From Galeopsis tetrahit (lineage: Eukaryota; Streptophyta; Magnoliopsida; Lamiales; Lamiaceae): a stretch of 64,000 nucleotides of DNA. Each line of letters starts with the position of its first letter. Within the stretch, counting starts at the first letter, position 1. The stretch lies in NCBI GenBank assembly GCA_963675135.1, contig OY776129.1, positions 73,005,348-73,069,347 of the forward strand, given 5' to 3'. Shown here piece after piece: positions 13,401-26,065 of this stretch. The position numbers were made by a program, and so were the translations under genes. The notes under the pieces are model-generated. The model saw nothing but the letters and a program-made list of their open reading frames with translations, made no database searches and was not told the origin of the DNA.

Positions 13401-13429
13401 TGCATCGCGTGAAATTGATTTAGCGGTTC
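10427..13429. other. Intergenic region between DONSON and the CDPK gene
   Basis: The two genes are divergently transcribed from this 3 kb gap. 10427-10850 probably holds the DONSON leader and promoter, with purine-rich tracts around 10700-10790. The rest is very A+T-rich, with TA repeats (11738-11756, 12593-12615) and a tRNA-derived SINE near 12098-12206. No further gene can be supported. Confidence 0.65.
12098..12206 (+). mobile_element. tRNA-derived SINE, copy 1
   Basis: Contains a pol III A box (TAGCTCAAGTGG), the tRNA-like GTTAGAGCACCACTACCTA and a B-box-like GGATTCGAGTTATG, then a G/A-rich stretch, TATTTAAAT and an A-rich tail. The same body occurs at 18016-18117 (reverse strand) and 62698-62811. 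It is a retroposon rather than a tRNA gene because it lacks the 3' half of a cloverleaf and ends in a tail. The boundaries are approximate; no clean target duplication was seen here. Confidence 0.8.
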
Positions 13430-13955
13430 ATCTTCTCCTTCAATCCAAGTCCGCTTCGCTCACGCACCATGGTTATGGTGATCGCTTCGCCACGCATATC
13501 TGAACAATGCCACCCGATTCAATGTATTAATCCAATAGCGATCTCCTCCGAGTTGACTCATCAATCGTATCAAATTCCACCTTTTTTATCGCTACCGTTT
13601 TCTCTTTTCTTTTGATCGTGTGTCCGTAGATATTCTTTCTTCCGTTCTACGTGTTTTATGACAATTCATGAACATTTGATGCTTGAATTTATTTCAATTG
13701 GTTGATCTGCTGCATATCATTTCTGTTCCAGCTGCGTAGTTGTTTGTATGCACTACAATTCGAGGGTTTCGACTTGATGCTATCAGAGAATTGGGATATT
13801 TTGCTTCAATTAGGGTTCCACTCGGTTGATTGTGTCGACAATTTGACAGAATCACTCGGCTGGGACGACAATTTGTTGATATGATATTTGAATTGTTCGT
13901 GAATGGGATGAAATTGAAGAGATTTAGGATTTTCTTACAGATCCGCTAGCGTTTG
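13430..13955 (+). promoter_or_regulatory. Probable promoter and 5' leader of the CDPK gene
   Basis: From about 13430 the composition turns less A+T-rich and includes pyrimidine-rich leader-like sequence (TTCATCTTCTCCTTCAATCC). A good acceptor (TTCTGTTCCAG near 13731) suggests an intron in the leader. Short upstream ATG codons, including one at 13702, precede the true start at 13956 if this stretch is transcribed. Extent and transcription start are inferred. Confidence 0.45.
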
Positions 13956-16900
13956 ATGGGGAATACATGCGCAGGCCCTAGGACGGGGAAGAATGGGTTC
14001 TTCGAATCTGTGACCGCCGCCGTCTGGAAACCCCGGCAGCCGGGCGCCCTCCCCGCCCCAAATCAAGAGCAAGAAGTTAAGGATAATAATGATAATAACG
14101 ACAACTCTGTGAATTCAGAAAGTAATGCTCAAAGCACCGCACCTACAACGACCAAGGTTTCCAGCGATGAAGCTGCGAAAACAGATCCCCAGAAACCTGT
14201 GAACCAGGAGAACAACAAGCCAACAGAAGGGGCAAAACAGAACAAGCCTACTAATATAAAGAGAGTATCAAGTGCAGGACTTCAAGTGGAGTCTGTTTTG
14301 CAGAGGAAAACGGAAAATATGAAGGATAAGTATACTTTAGGGAGAAAGCTAGGGCAAGGGCAATTCGGGACGACATTCTTGTGTGTGGAGAAGGCAACTA
14401 ACAAGGAGTTTGCTTGTAAAACAATTGCTAAGAGAAAGTTAACAACTGAGGAGGATGTGGAGGATGTTAGGAGAGAGATTCAGATAATGCATCACCTTTC
14501 AGGGCACCCCAATGTGATATCCATTGTGGGGGCTTATGAGGATGCAGTTGCAGTGCACGTCGTGATGGAATTATGTGCGGGTGGGGAACTTTTCGATAGG
14601 ATTATACAGAGGGGGCATTACACCGAAAGAAAGGCTGCAGAGCTCACTAGGGTAACAGTAGGTGTTGTAGAAGCTTGTCATTCAATGGGAGTTATGCATA
14701 GGGATTTGAAACCCGAGAATTTCCTTTTTGCAAGTACGCAAGAGGAAGCGCCACTTAAGGCCATCGATTTTGGGCTCTCTGTTTTCTTTAGACCAGGTAC
14801 TCATCTATGAACTTTTGGTTTTAGTTTTCATGTGATTAGTTTTTCCAAAGATGATTAATATATCCAGCTGAATATAGAACTGTATTTAGTTTGTACCTTG
14901 GGTGTTGGGAAGCTTGGAAAGTCAGGTGTGTTTTCCATTTATGGATTATCATTAACCCAACACTTATTGACATAATGTTCTAAGGTAATAATCCCTTCCC
15001 CATGGTTAAAATGACTTGAGTAATTATCTCGGACTGGTTTTCTTGGATGTTGTATTTGGCATCTGAAAAATGATCAAAGCTGAAAAACAGTTTTCACATA
15101 ACGATATTATTATTATTGTTATTTTGTGTGTGTGTGTTAAATCCAACAACTTCTGAATTTCTACCTTACTATTGGTGTCTTAATTGAGTTCTGTACATTG
15201 TCAGAAAAATTCTACTAAGAATTGTAAAGCATGCTTATGAGTGTCTAGACTACATTGCTTACCCATTTATGTCAAGTAATTATCTCATGAAAATCAGATT
15301 AGGAATTTTGTCTGCTTATTAAGCTACTTTCAAGTTCTACTGTTCTTACTTCCTCAGCTGAAATATTCACGGATGTTGTTGGAAGCCCTTATTATGTGGC
15401 CCCTGAGGTACTAAGAAAACATTATGGCCAAGAATGTGATGTTTGGAGTGCAGGAGTTATCATTTACATATTGCTATGTGGAGTCCCTCCATTTTGGGAT
15501 GGTAAAACATCTACTGTTGCTCCTTTTGTGTTTACTAGTTGTAATCTGATTTCTAACATGTAATGGATGCTCTCTTTCAGAAACGGAACAGGGAATTTTC
15601 GAGCAGGTTTTGAAGGGCGAACTTGACTTCGTTTCAGAACCTTGGCCTAGTATATCTGAGAGTGCAAAAGATCTTGTTAGAAGAATGCTTTCACGAGATC
15701 CAAAAAAGCGGCTCACAGCTCATCAAGTTCTTTGTAAGTATGTTTGTCTATGAATAGATTGAAATGTTTCCACTTAAGGGTGTTAATAGGTAAATGATGT
15801 TGAATATGTTTGAATTTATGAAAGCTGTAGGAACAGAAAATAGTAGACTTGTGGATACTTGCGTGATTGAGTGTAGCGGCTAGCAAGATTGTTTCATGTT
15901 GTAAACTAATCAAATTGTTTTCTTTAGGCCATCCTTGGGTACAAGTCGGTGGTGTAGCTCCTGATAAGCCTCTTGATTCTGCTGTTTTAACTCGTCTGAA
16001 GCAGTTTTTTGCTATGAACAAACTCAAGAAGATTGCAATCAGAGTAAGTTCTTTTGCTCTCTCGCTCTCTCTTCACATTTATATCAATACCAACTCTAAA
16101 CATGTTCGAATGGAGGTTCATGAGTACTGATTAGTCACAACATAGGTTATCGTGCTGAGCAGATATTAGAACTTTCTGTGAAAAAAAAAAGAAGATATTA
16201 GAACTTTCTGTTCACTCGATAGAGATGGGAAATAAATAAATTATTGAAGATACAGTTTTTAAACCATTACAGCAGTGATATGAATTCATAATAAAACAAA
16301 AAATCAATAGGACATATGAGTCTTCATTGTATATATAACAAAATAACAATAGTATATTCAGTAACACCAGGACATACTACAGCTGACAGAAACATGCTCT
16401 TTATATGTAGGTAATTGCTGAAAGTTTATCAGAGGAGGAAATTGCAGGACTGAAGGAAATGTTCAAAATGATAGATGTGGATAATAGTGGACAGATTACC
16501 CTGGAAGAAATGAAGAAGGGCTTAGAAAGAGTCGGCGCCAACATCAAAGAATCAGAAATTGAGAATTTGATGCAAGCTGTAAGTCAATATATATATTCCA
16601 TTTGGTCATACTTTAAAATGCTAAGAGATTTTGCTCTCTCGTATAAAACCATGCTTCGTTTCTTGTATTTGGGACAATGCAGGCGGATTTTGACAACAGT
16701 GGAACCATAGACTACCAGGAATTTGTAGCAGCAATGCTGCACCTAAACAAAGTTCAGAAAGAGGATCATATGTATGCAGCATTTTCGTATTTCGATAAAG
16801 ATGGTAGTGGCTACATCACAAAGGATGAGCTTCAACAGGCTTGTGATCAATTTGGTCTAGGAGATGTTCAACTGGATGAAATCATAAGTGAAGTTGATAA

Positions 16901-17104
16901 AGACAACGTATGTTCTGTTCTTCTTTCGGCACCTTGTTCTAATTTTACTGACGTCAATATCTGAAAATGTTACAATTTTTTCGTTTATTTTTTCAGGATG
17001 GCAGGATTGATTATAGTGAATTCGTGGCAATGATGCAAGATACTGGCTTTGCTAGCAAGGCATTGCAGACTAATATAAGCTTGGGTATAAAGGGTAGCTC
17101 TTAG
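13956..17104 (+). CDS. CPK: Calcium-dependent protein kinase (CDPK, AtCPK1/2/20-like), 7 exons
   Basis: A 584-aa calcium-dependent Ser/Thr kinase. Exons: 13956-14796, 15358-15501, 15581-15733, 15928-16043, 16411-16578, 16683-16907 and 16997-17104 (1755 nt, all GT-AG). The N-terminus MGNTCAGP has Gly2 for myristoylation and Cys5 for palmitoylation, which predicts membrane attachment. A variable Asn/Gln-rich region follows to about residue 125. The kinase domain shows the glycine loop GQGQFGTTF, the lysine in FACKTIAKRK, the catalytic HRDLKPENF (about 248), DFGLS and YYVAPEVL. An autoinhibitory junction (IRVIAESLSEEEIAGLKEMF) leads to four EF-hands with intact loops: DVDNSGQITLEE, DFDNSGTIDYQE, DKDGSGYITKDE and DKDNDGRIDYSE. 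The N-terminus and the RVSSAGLQVESVLQRKTENM block match the AtCPK1/CPK2 group. The start is the ATG one codon after an in-frame TTG. The specific orthologue is uncertain. Confidence 0.97.
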
Positions 17105-18330
17105 TTCTAATCTCTAAAAACATCATATTTTTCCTTGTTTGTGTATATTTATGTATCAATGCAAGAACTGAGTTAAAAGATTAATCAGGATCTATTTATA
17201 CAGTGGGACAGTGAGGATTTCTGACCCCCTTGATTAGATTATCTGTTTGACATATTGTGATTTTTTTTTGTCTACATTATAGTTGCATTATGTTTTAGCA
17301 ATTACAGAATTGTTATAAGATTGCTGTTAATTCCACTTTCCTAATTTGTTTACTCATGGTCAGGTTTAAAATGACACCTGAATACTTGATTAAGTAATTT
17401 AAAATGTAGAATTGCGACCACTCAAACTCAACTTTTTTTTTTTGAGGACCAAACTCAACTTGTATTTGAATTTGATTAATTCGGTAAAAAATGTTTTGAT
17501 TCTAAGCTTCTAAGTTATAACACATCAAACAAACTTAAACAATCGTGTTTTAAACTAACATGAAAATGTATGAATACGACATAATTTGCACTAAATTATG
17601 CAATATATTATCTCATGACAAGTCGATCATCGTACTTCGTGCATATTAACAAGCAGGTTTGGCATTGGACCTGCAACTGAGATTGATTAATCTTAAAATA
17701 AATAAAAAACTGATGCTTTTAAAAACATATATACAGAAGAATTAAAAGATTAGAGGACACATTTTTAACTAATATATTCAGTCAGTGATCAAATTTGAGG
17801 ACTATAAAATAGATTCAATTTTTACAAAGTTTATGATTTGTGGATTCATGAATCACATCTCAATCACATTTTAAAGTAAATACAACTTAAATACGGAGTA
17901 TTAAGTTTGAGATCCGTATAAGATTTGCTGAATCATTAGAAAGAATTAAAATTAAATAAATTACATGTACCCAACTCATAATTTAGAAACATTATACTAA
18001 AACATATATATATATATTTTTTATGGAAGTTAAATACCCACCCATTTTTCCCCTCCCCATGACTCAAACCCAGACCTAAGGCCGTGCTCTAACCACTTGA
18101 GCTATCCCACTTTGTCAAACATAATTTTATTCGATGCGTATCTTCATCGCATGAGAGATACAAACAATTCACTTGTTATAAGAAACTAACTGCAGCCACA
18201 AGTGCCCATAAGATTGTTATTTCTTCATTTTCGTCCCCACAAAAAACAGAAAATTATCTAATTGCCCAAAAAATTAAAAGGAATATCCAAGATTCCGAAT
18301 TCACGTTTCCATGCTACCATCTATTACACT
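17105..18330. other. CDPK 3' UTR and intergenic DNA
   Basis: The first 200-300 bases are probably the CDPK 3' UTR. The rest is A+T-rich with no supportable gene. A reverse-strand SINE lies at 18016-18117. Confidence 0.6.
18016..18117 (-). mobile_element. tRNA-derived SINE, copy 2
   Basis: On the minus strand it reads GACAAAGTGGGATAGCTCAA, GTTAGAGCACGGCCTTAGG, then the B-box-like GGTTTGAGTCATGGGG, a G/A-rich stretch, GGGTATTTAACTTCC and an A/T-rich tail. The first 25 bases match copy 3. A short repeat TATGTTT on both sides may be a target duplication, but it is too short to be sure. Confidence 0.82.
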
Positions 18331-20453
18331 GCAATCACCAGGCAATCATATTCCTTTCCTGCTCAGACGCTGTTCCATCCCCTCCACCACCTCCGCCGCC
18401 GTCGTCGCAGCTGTTTCTCAGGTATACTGACCGCTGCCTTTATAATTTTGCATATACGTTACTATTTATATTGTAGGAGTATGTGTTCATTTAGGATCGA
18501 ATCTTTAGATCGCGGGAGCTTGATTTCTCTATTTTTCCCATGCAATTAAGTGGAATTAAAGTAGTGGATTTCCTTTCTGAACCGAGAACTCGATGTGTCT
18601 AGTCATATGATTGTCAATTTTGTTTGATTTGTTTTGGATGATTACTTTCGGTGTTGAATGCTACAAATGAAACTCGTAATTGCAAAAGTAAATAAATACA
18701 ATTTCTGAGTCTAGCATGATCTCATTTTGAGTTTTTGAGAATCTGTGAATTAATGATGAAGTTTTTGTGATTTGAATTGTATGTTTCTTTACTTTTGAGA
18801 TGACTAAAATGATTTGTTGCCTTCTGCGGCAACTAAGATGATTCTCTGTGGTGCTGCGTATGTAATATTTGGATTTGTCTGTGAGATGGTAGAAGTATAG
18901 ATTAGACTGTTCTAATTTCTACTTTTTGTCACCCAATAGAGATTAAAAAAATCCTTAGAAGTATGAAGTGATATCCAATATAGTTTCCAGAAAACTGAGT
19001 TAGTTCTGAAGATTTAATATGGAGGACTGCCCCTGTAATTGGCATCAGTTATCTGATGATTGTCGCGTCTTGTACTACTCCGTGAACTAATTAAATCATG
19101 GATGTAAATTACCTGGGCCATTAACAAAAGAATGAAGTCCATCAAAAGGTTATTCCCCATTCGCTTTTCCCCTCACAAACTGTAGGTCAGCAAGAGCAAT
19201 CGACAATGAAATTTAAGAGGAGAGGAAAATGAATCTTCTACTTAGTTCTCTCAAAAGTTGCTACACGGTACATCTAAAACTATAAATATAAAGTTATATT
19301 TCAACTGAGTAGATTGGTGAAGAAACATCAGGTCTGTACAATATGATACAGGTTAGTGCATTTTCTTGGGCAACCATTTTTTTGTTTTTAAATTTAAATA
19401 TCGGATTCGTTTACAGTTTCGTTTTACTTTGAACTGCGGCTCATAATAAGAACGGATGCTCAGATCGATTGACTTGGGGAGAAGAACAACATGAATTTAC
19501 TGTTTTTCAATTAAATATAAGTTGGTTTGCTTCCCAGTTGTTTAAATTTTTTTACTTTTAATTTATTGTGTGAAAGTAAATTTAATTTTGAACAATCAGA
19601 TTTACATATATGTATTTCTAGTGTTGTGTTGAAAAAGATTGGTTTTTCATATATCTTATAACCCTTCTTGCAGGTTTTCTGTTGAAAATAAACTCATGTC
19701 CTGTTTTAACTTGTACTATCATATTGTTTTCTTGTAAAAAAAGGTTTGAATCAATCATTAATCATTTTACAGAACAATCATTTTATTTGAAGCATTTCTG
19801 CAAGTTTTTTACACTAATATTAACCACAAAATTGTACATATATAACTATACCTCCGAATCATGAAACTTATATCAAGCTTTGAGCAATTATTTAGTTTGC
19901 TTATGCACTTAGTTGATATGCCCACTCCAGATGCATTTCGCGGTGCTATTTTATTTCTTCGAGGCTAATAATTTCCGATTCAAATCAGAAATAATGTCGA
20001 GATTAATTGGATATTTAGATATTAGCTATAAAAATAATATAATGAAAATCTCAGAAATAAACAGATATCACTGAAGAAAGCAACTGACGTGGTTAGGCTT
20101 GTTTGTGTTCGTGTCACCATACCGTTCTGACATATTAAAAAAGAAAAATATATATGTAGTATCACACCCATTTTCATTGTGCGTGCGGATCACGGATTCA
20201 CCAGAGAGAGAGAGAGAGAGTTTCTGCTCAATCGCCATGTAGACATGCCTTGATATGGACAGAAACTGCTGTTTTTATATATGTATAGATTTATCTGATG
20301 ATTATTTTATTACTCTTACTCCACGGAGTGTTACATGCTTAGGGTGACATTAACTCTATAGGCTATCATTAGGCATTGAGCTCATTTGCACAGTAGCAAT
20401 CTACCTCATGATTTCTTGTTTGTTTTCAGAGTGAATCTAGCCTAAGTAAAACC
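18331..20453 (+). promoter_or_regulatory. Probable 5' leader of the SPP gene with a 2.0 kb intron
   Basis: A C-rich leader-like segment (18355-18421: CCTCCACCACCTCCGCCGCC) ends at CTCAG|GTATACTG. A matching acceptor TTTGTTTTCAG ends at 20429, 24 bases before the SPP start codon. The intervening 18422-20429 is T-rich and has no coding exon, which fits a leader intron. No cDNA is available, so this is inferred from splice sites and composition. Confidence 0.5.
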
Positions 20454-23004
20454 ATGGATCGTCTACCTGGGAATGCTCACCTCATGATTGTCTCAGATCT
20501 TGATCATACAATGGTAAGTTGCAACTATTCTTGTTTTTCTGTTTATAGGGACTGGACTGATGACAGACAGCATTCTGCAGGTTGATCATCATGATCCCGA
20601 GAATCTCTCTATTCTTAGATTCAATGCCTTGTGGGAAGCAAATTATCGAAGTAATTCTTTGCTAGTTTTCTCAACTGGGAGGTCACCAACACTATACAAG
20701 GAACTAAGGAAAGAGAAGCCCCTGCTAACCCCTGACATCACGATAATGTCTGTGGGAACTGAAATTACATACGGTAATTCTATGGTACCAGATGATGGTT
20801 GGGTTGAGTTCTTAAACAATAAATGGGACAGGAACATCGTGGCTGAAGAGACACACAAGTTTACTGAACTTACTCTTCAGGTATGGCTTAATAATAGCAC
20901 AAGCCTTGGATAAACTCTAGTTAGACAACCACTACTATTTCATGCACCATTCTTGACACATATGGGGACTGTATTCTTTTATTCATTAAAATATGAATTG
21001 GTTTTTTCATGAGGGTACTTATTGTATGATAACCTTCTGGGATCATGCAGTCTGAGACAGAGCAACGGCCACACAAAGTAAGCTTTTATGTTCAGAAAGA
21101 AAAGGCCCAAGACATTATGAAGTCTCTTTCAACTCGCTTGATGGAACGTGGGGTATGTTGAGCCTTTCCCTTTGCAGTAAAACTATGCCAAAATTGCATC
21201 TCAACGATCTAGTCACTTTCTATTAATGGGTGTAACACTGTGTTTCTTTCTGGTCTTAAGACATAGTGTTTCCGTTTTGATGCTTCAGTTGGATGTCAAA
21301 ATAATATACAGTGGAGGAATGGACTTGGACATTTTGCCACAAGGTGCTGGCAAAGGGCAAGCACTTGCTTATTTACACCAAAAATTCAAGGCTGCGGGTA
21401 AATTGCCTAAGAATACACTTGTTTGTGGTGACTCTGGAAATGATGCTGAGCTGTTTACTATCCCAGATGTACATGGTGTTATGGTTAGTGTTTTACCTTA
21501 TCTGAAGGAACAATTTTGTGTCATCCTGATGATCGGATGCTATCATGTTATGCTTGAACACTTACTGATATGTATACACTTTTTGAGTTTACAGGTCAGT
21601 AATGCCATGGAAGAATTATTGCAGTGGCGTGAGGCAAATGCAAAAGATAATCCTAAAATAATTCATGCAACGGAGAGATGTGCAGCGGGTATTATAGAAG
21701 CCATTGGTCACTTTAAACTAGGTCCAAGTATACCTCCCAGAGATGTTATGGATTTGTCTGACTCAAAAATGGAGAAATTTGAACCTGCTTATGAAGTTGT
21801 GAAACTTTACATGTTTTATGAAAAGTGGAGACGTGCTGAGGTTGATAATTCTGAGATTTGCTTGTCAAGTCTGAAATCAGTTTGTGTATGTTCTGACCTT
21901 GCTTTTTACTGTTCTACTTCTAGTGAAACTGCGTCTGTGTATTCAGTGATATATAGTTTAAATTCCTTTTTTCTTTTGTTAAAGTATGAAAATCAAATTT
22001 TAATTCATTTGTTGTTGGTGCAGAGGTACTCATCCATATCATTGTTAAAAATTGTGTGCATGCCTGGGACAAATTTTTGTCTTTTTCTTTTTTAGTAGGT
22101 TTACCATTTGAAAAATGTTAAAGATTTAATAATGGCATAAAAATGTCAAAAAAATAAAAAATAATGGCATAAAAACGTAGTCCTGCTTATTCAATTCTTC
22201 AATATCCAATGGCTGTAGGCATCAGTTTCTATTTTTTGCTCTTGCAGGATACATCTGGAACTTATGTTCATCCTTCTGGAACTGAAAAACATCTTTTCGA
22301 CTGTGTAAACTCTCTGAGAACATGTTACGGGGACCAAAAGGGGAAGCAGTTTCGTGTTTGGGTAGATCAGGTTTTAACTGCACAGGTCGGTTCAGACTCG
22401 TGGTTGGTGAAGTTCAAGAAATGGGAACAGTCAGGTGAGCCTTTGTTTCTCTTTTGGTTTGATTAGTTTGATTTATGATGTATGGAGAAACAAAGGGAGG
22501 CATCAAACTTTTCAAATGTTTTTTTTTATTTTTTATTATTACAATCGAACCTGGTAAAAATCACAAAAATGCAAGCAATATTTCTCTCATGTCCATAGGC
22601 ATATGAACCCCTGAGAATTTTAGGTAATAATCTTTAGATGAGCATGTAACTTTCAATTGTTGCATTTAATTGGTCAGTTCTTGAATGTTCATATCTGTAT
22701 TTCTGAGCTAAACCCGAGATTTTCAAACTAACGATCCATCTTCCTTCATCTGATTAAAAGCTTCCCACATTTTGCAGGTGAAGAGCGGCTTTGCTGTTTG
22801 GCTACTGCACTATTAAGTTCTGAAGTAAGTAGTCACCCAATTTCTCGTCTCAATATAGCCTGCTCTTGTCACGAGTTTGTAACATCCTTTTGTATTTGGC
22901 CTCAGGGTGTGAGTGTTGCAGATGGGCTAACTTGGGTGCATGTCCATCAGACATGGTTGAATGAAGCAAGGCCAAGCAGTGGTGATGCAGCCTGGTTTTT
23001 CTAG
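20454..23004 (+). CDS. SPP: Sucrose-phosphate phosphatase, 8 exons
   Basis: Encodes a 426-aa cytosolic sucrose-6-phosphate phosphohydrolase (EC 3.1.3.24), which removes phosphate from sucrose-6-phosphate after sucrose-phosphate synthase. Exons: 20454-20513, 20581-20880, 21051-21152, 21289-21483, 21595-21885, 22248-22434, 22778-22824 and 22906-23004 (1281 nt). It is a HAD-family enzyme: motif I is SDLDHTMVDHHD with the nucleophile Asp15 and Asp17, motif II is VFSTGRS, and a lysine in GAGKGQAL leads to the Mg-binding CGDSGNDAELF. The C-terminal plant SPP domain is recognised by VHPSGTEKHLFD, FRVWVDQVLTAQVGSDSWLVKF, WEQSGEERLCC and TWVHVHQTWLN. Length and exon phases fit the family. All catalytic residues are present, so it should be active. 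Which paralogue it is cannot be told. Confidence 0.97.
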
Positions 23005-24200
23005 ATTATTTCCTTTAACTCTTTCTTTTATGAAAATAAATTCAAAAGCCACTTCATTGCTTTTACTCTTGTTATTTTTCCTTATTAATGATACATTCCA
23101 TCCAAGTATTAATTATGTGAACATGGATTTCTAACTATATCTCATCTTTTGTGTTTTAAATTGCTGGAGCTGGAAATATGTGTTTTGTGTGTGTCCATTT
23201 GCTTATTATGCAAGTTGGGCTTATTTTTCTTTCTGCATTTTAAACCCTACATTATTCAATCTGTGTATGTTATGTCTGTAAAATGATACTCCGTACTATT
23301 ATAAATATACATGTGCGCAGCAGATTGATCAAATGAAATAGGATCTAATTTTTCACTAGTATTTGGTCAAAATAAGTTGCCACTCGGTACAGTATTTTAT
23401 TATCGGCAAAATTTTATAAGTGATACGATTATTAAATTTTTTGACTTAATTCAACTATGAGAAATATTAGTTCATACAAAAAGAAATTATTAATTTGTAA
23501 TATGCCTTTTTCGTTACACCAACTAATATTTTTGACCATATTTTCTATGATCAGTGAAGAAACATTAAGAACAATTTGGATCGAAATTGCACATGTTGCG
23601 TGGTGTTTTGAATTGATAAGGATATGGTAAGAGCTTCATTTGATTCCATTTCCACGTAATAATTAATCCATTGTCTACAATTATTTAAAGATAAGTTTCT
23701 ACAATTTTATTGTAGCATATACTTTTATGTTCAATTTCATTATTCACACTTTTTTCTTTTTATAATTTAATTTTATTATCTTTATTTTTTTATTTTAAAA
23801 ATAATACTCTTATTTATCTTCATCCTCTCATCATTATTTATTTACTCCATTTATAATTATTTTATTAATAAACAATCACTTTTTACTTATTATTATAGTC
23901 ATCCACCACTGTCTTTTAATTTCTTTTAATTAATTGATGAAATTCCATAATTTGTATCTCATATTTTAAATTTCAAAATAATAAAGCCCACCAAAGTTTC
24001 AATATTATATTAGCCTTTTTTTTTTCCTTGAAACCAAAGCAAAGTCACGTGGGACGGCTGCTTCTCTTCAAATTTCAAAAATTCTATAGCCAAAACTATA
24101 TTTAAATTTGATTTAGATCATATTTTAAAAAATTAAAATTCAAACATTTATTTTCTTGCTTCCCCATTTACTTTACTTTTTTTTCTCCGCAGAATGTAAC
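23005..24200. other. SPP 3' UTR and A+T-rich intergenic DNA
   Basis: The SPP 3' UTR probably occupies the first few hundred bases. Most of 23330-24190 is low-complexity A+T-rich sequence with no recognisable gene or clear repeat. Confidence 0.55.
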
Positions 24201-24212
24201 CTCCGCACTCGT

Positions 24213-24219
24213 TATAAAG
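24213..24219 (+). promoter_or_regulatory. TATA box candidate of a small gene
   Basis: TATAAAG in GTTATAAAGAAAGGGGGC lies about 30 bases before a pyrimidine-rich leader (ATCTCACTCTCAGCATTCTC) and 103 bases before the ATG at 24322. Confidence 0.45.
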
Positions 24220-24321
24220 AAAGGGGGCTGTTCAGATCTGAAATATTGGATCTCACTCTCAGCATTCTCCACTCTCGAAATAGTTATTCCGCAATTCAAA
24301 TTCCATTCTCATCGATTGAAG

Positions 24322-24426
24322 ATGACTATTAGATTGCTCTACGGATTGGTGTTCCTCACCTTCTCCACCGCTTGCTTCCTCGGCCTCCACCTAATTCTCC
24401 AGCCGGTTTTCTATTACACCTCCTGA
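24322..24426 (+). CDS. Putative 34-aa hydrophobic peptide or truncated gene start
   Basis: An ATG 103 bases after a TATA-like box opens a 34-codon frame. It starts MTIRLLYGLVFLTFSTACFL, which looks like a signal anchor or single membrane helix, and ends in a TGA at 24424. In the +1 frame the sequence stays open past this stop and gives a Pro/Ser/Thr stretch (PPETSPAPLDTSETG) up to a possible donor (GAAACGG|GTGCG, near 24460). One base removed near 24400 would join a signal-like segment to a Pro-rich segment. This may therefore be a frameshifted first exon rather than a micropeptide. No convincing second exon was found. The family is not recognised. Confidence 0.35.
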   Translation: MTIRLLYGLVFLTFSTACFLGLHLILQPVFYYTS

Positions 24427-24479
24427 AACATCGCCGGCGCCGCTGGATACATCTGAAACGGGTGCGTTTCTTCTTAAAT

Positions 24480-26065
24480 TAGATTATACTACTATAATAT
24501 AGGAACGTGTACAAATTATGTAGTGGTGTTGATGATTTCCTGGAAACGACGGAGAAATATGTCGTCCTTCGTTTCCGCCATGGATTGTCTTTGTTGTTGT
24601 TTGGGTTTCTGGTTAATAGATTAGCCTATGAATCTCAATTTGGTTTTCTTTTCTCTTATGTAGTGGTAATTTTAAGATCGATGAATTAGTAATAGATAAA
24701 AAAACATGTGATTCTACGTTTTCTAATTAATTGTTCTTCGAAAAATTCAGACCATGAATATGTGACCGCTCTCCGTTGAAAGTTATTTTGTTTTTTGTTA
24801 CTTTTTGGTGAAGAAGTTGATCGTTAATTGTTGACCCTACGTCACTGGCTTACTTTCGGCGGCCCGGCTCCTCTATCATCAAAATCGGATAGTGTATATA
24901 TATATATATAACAATGCTGTTGAATTAAACGTGGATTATGCTGAAATGAATAGTTTACAGTTTTTGTTTAGAACGCAGATAACTTACATTGTGTATCCGA
25001 ATATTCTCCTGTTTGAGATGATTGATACTAGATGAAAGGAACGAATTGAAGAAATGATGTTGTAACTTCTTTGGTAAAAAAAATACAGTAAAAAACTCGG
25101 ATGATTTTATTTACAATTTTTACATTTTCAAAATTGGTTATCAGGCCTAATTCCAAAACCCACCGCCTGACTACAATCCAGAAAATTTCGGGCTAATTGT
25201 GTAAATTCCGCCCTTTTATCTCAGAAAAAACCCGCAAAACTGGAAACTGTCTGATACTTAATTGATGAGTTTCTTTACTGTGTTGATGTTTTTGTGCACA
25301 AATGAAGATCCAATATTCTTGGAAAAAGAAGCAAATAGAGTAAAAGCTGATTCAATATTGTATTGCGGCTGGCTTTGTGTAGTCACTGGGAATGCGTGAG
25401 AGATCGTTTCTAATTAAAATGGAAAAATCGCACAACTATGTTTAAGGGATGCATAGCCAATTGGATATCTATTCTATTTTATTTCATTATGGATTACTGT
25501 TTAGTCCATTTATATGAATGTTTGACTGACGTTTGGTACGCATATTGGAATTCAAGATAACAATCGAATAAAAAATAGTAGCTAGAATGTTGTACATTGA
25601 TACAATGACAAAATTGCCCTATTACAATTTCTGGAATTAACCCAGCTTTTCATTTCTGTATCGCTAAAAACACAAAATATATGTGCGAGAACCAGATGAA
25701 TATGAAACAATATAATTCAAAGAAGTAAAAAAAAAAAAATAAATAAATAAATAAGGTCACCTCCTCCACCCATATGCAGATATATTAAATTTGCTTGGGC
25801 CCGTTGGGTCAACACGCTCTCGTCCACTAATATAAAGGGTTGGGTTGAGACGTTGAGTGATTGTAAGTAAGTTAAGGAGCGGGGCTACACGGGCTGGATC
25901 ACATAGGCTGCAGGCTTGGGCGAGGCAGATTTTTGTTTAAAAAAAGAATATTAATCTGACTAGAGACGGGTAAAAACCTGTTGTCGTTGTATTTGGGAGA
26001 ACAAAACTTTTTTGGTTGACAAAAAAACCGTAAAAATGCGATGCGTCCAGTCTCCTGTCGTTGGT
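24480..26065. other. Intergenic region, no gene seen
   Basis: It has a (TA)n run at 24894-24910 and an A/T-rich tract near 25727-25754. No frame with splice support or recognisable protein was found. If the peptide at 24322 is the first exon of a longer gene, its other exons would be expected here, but none stands out. Confidence 0.5.
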
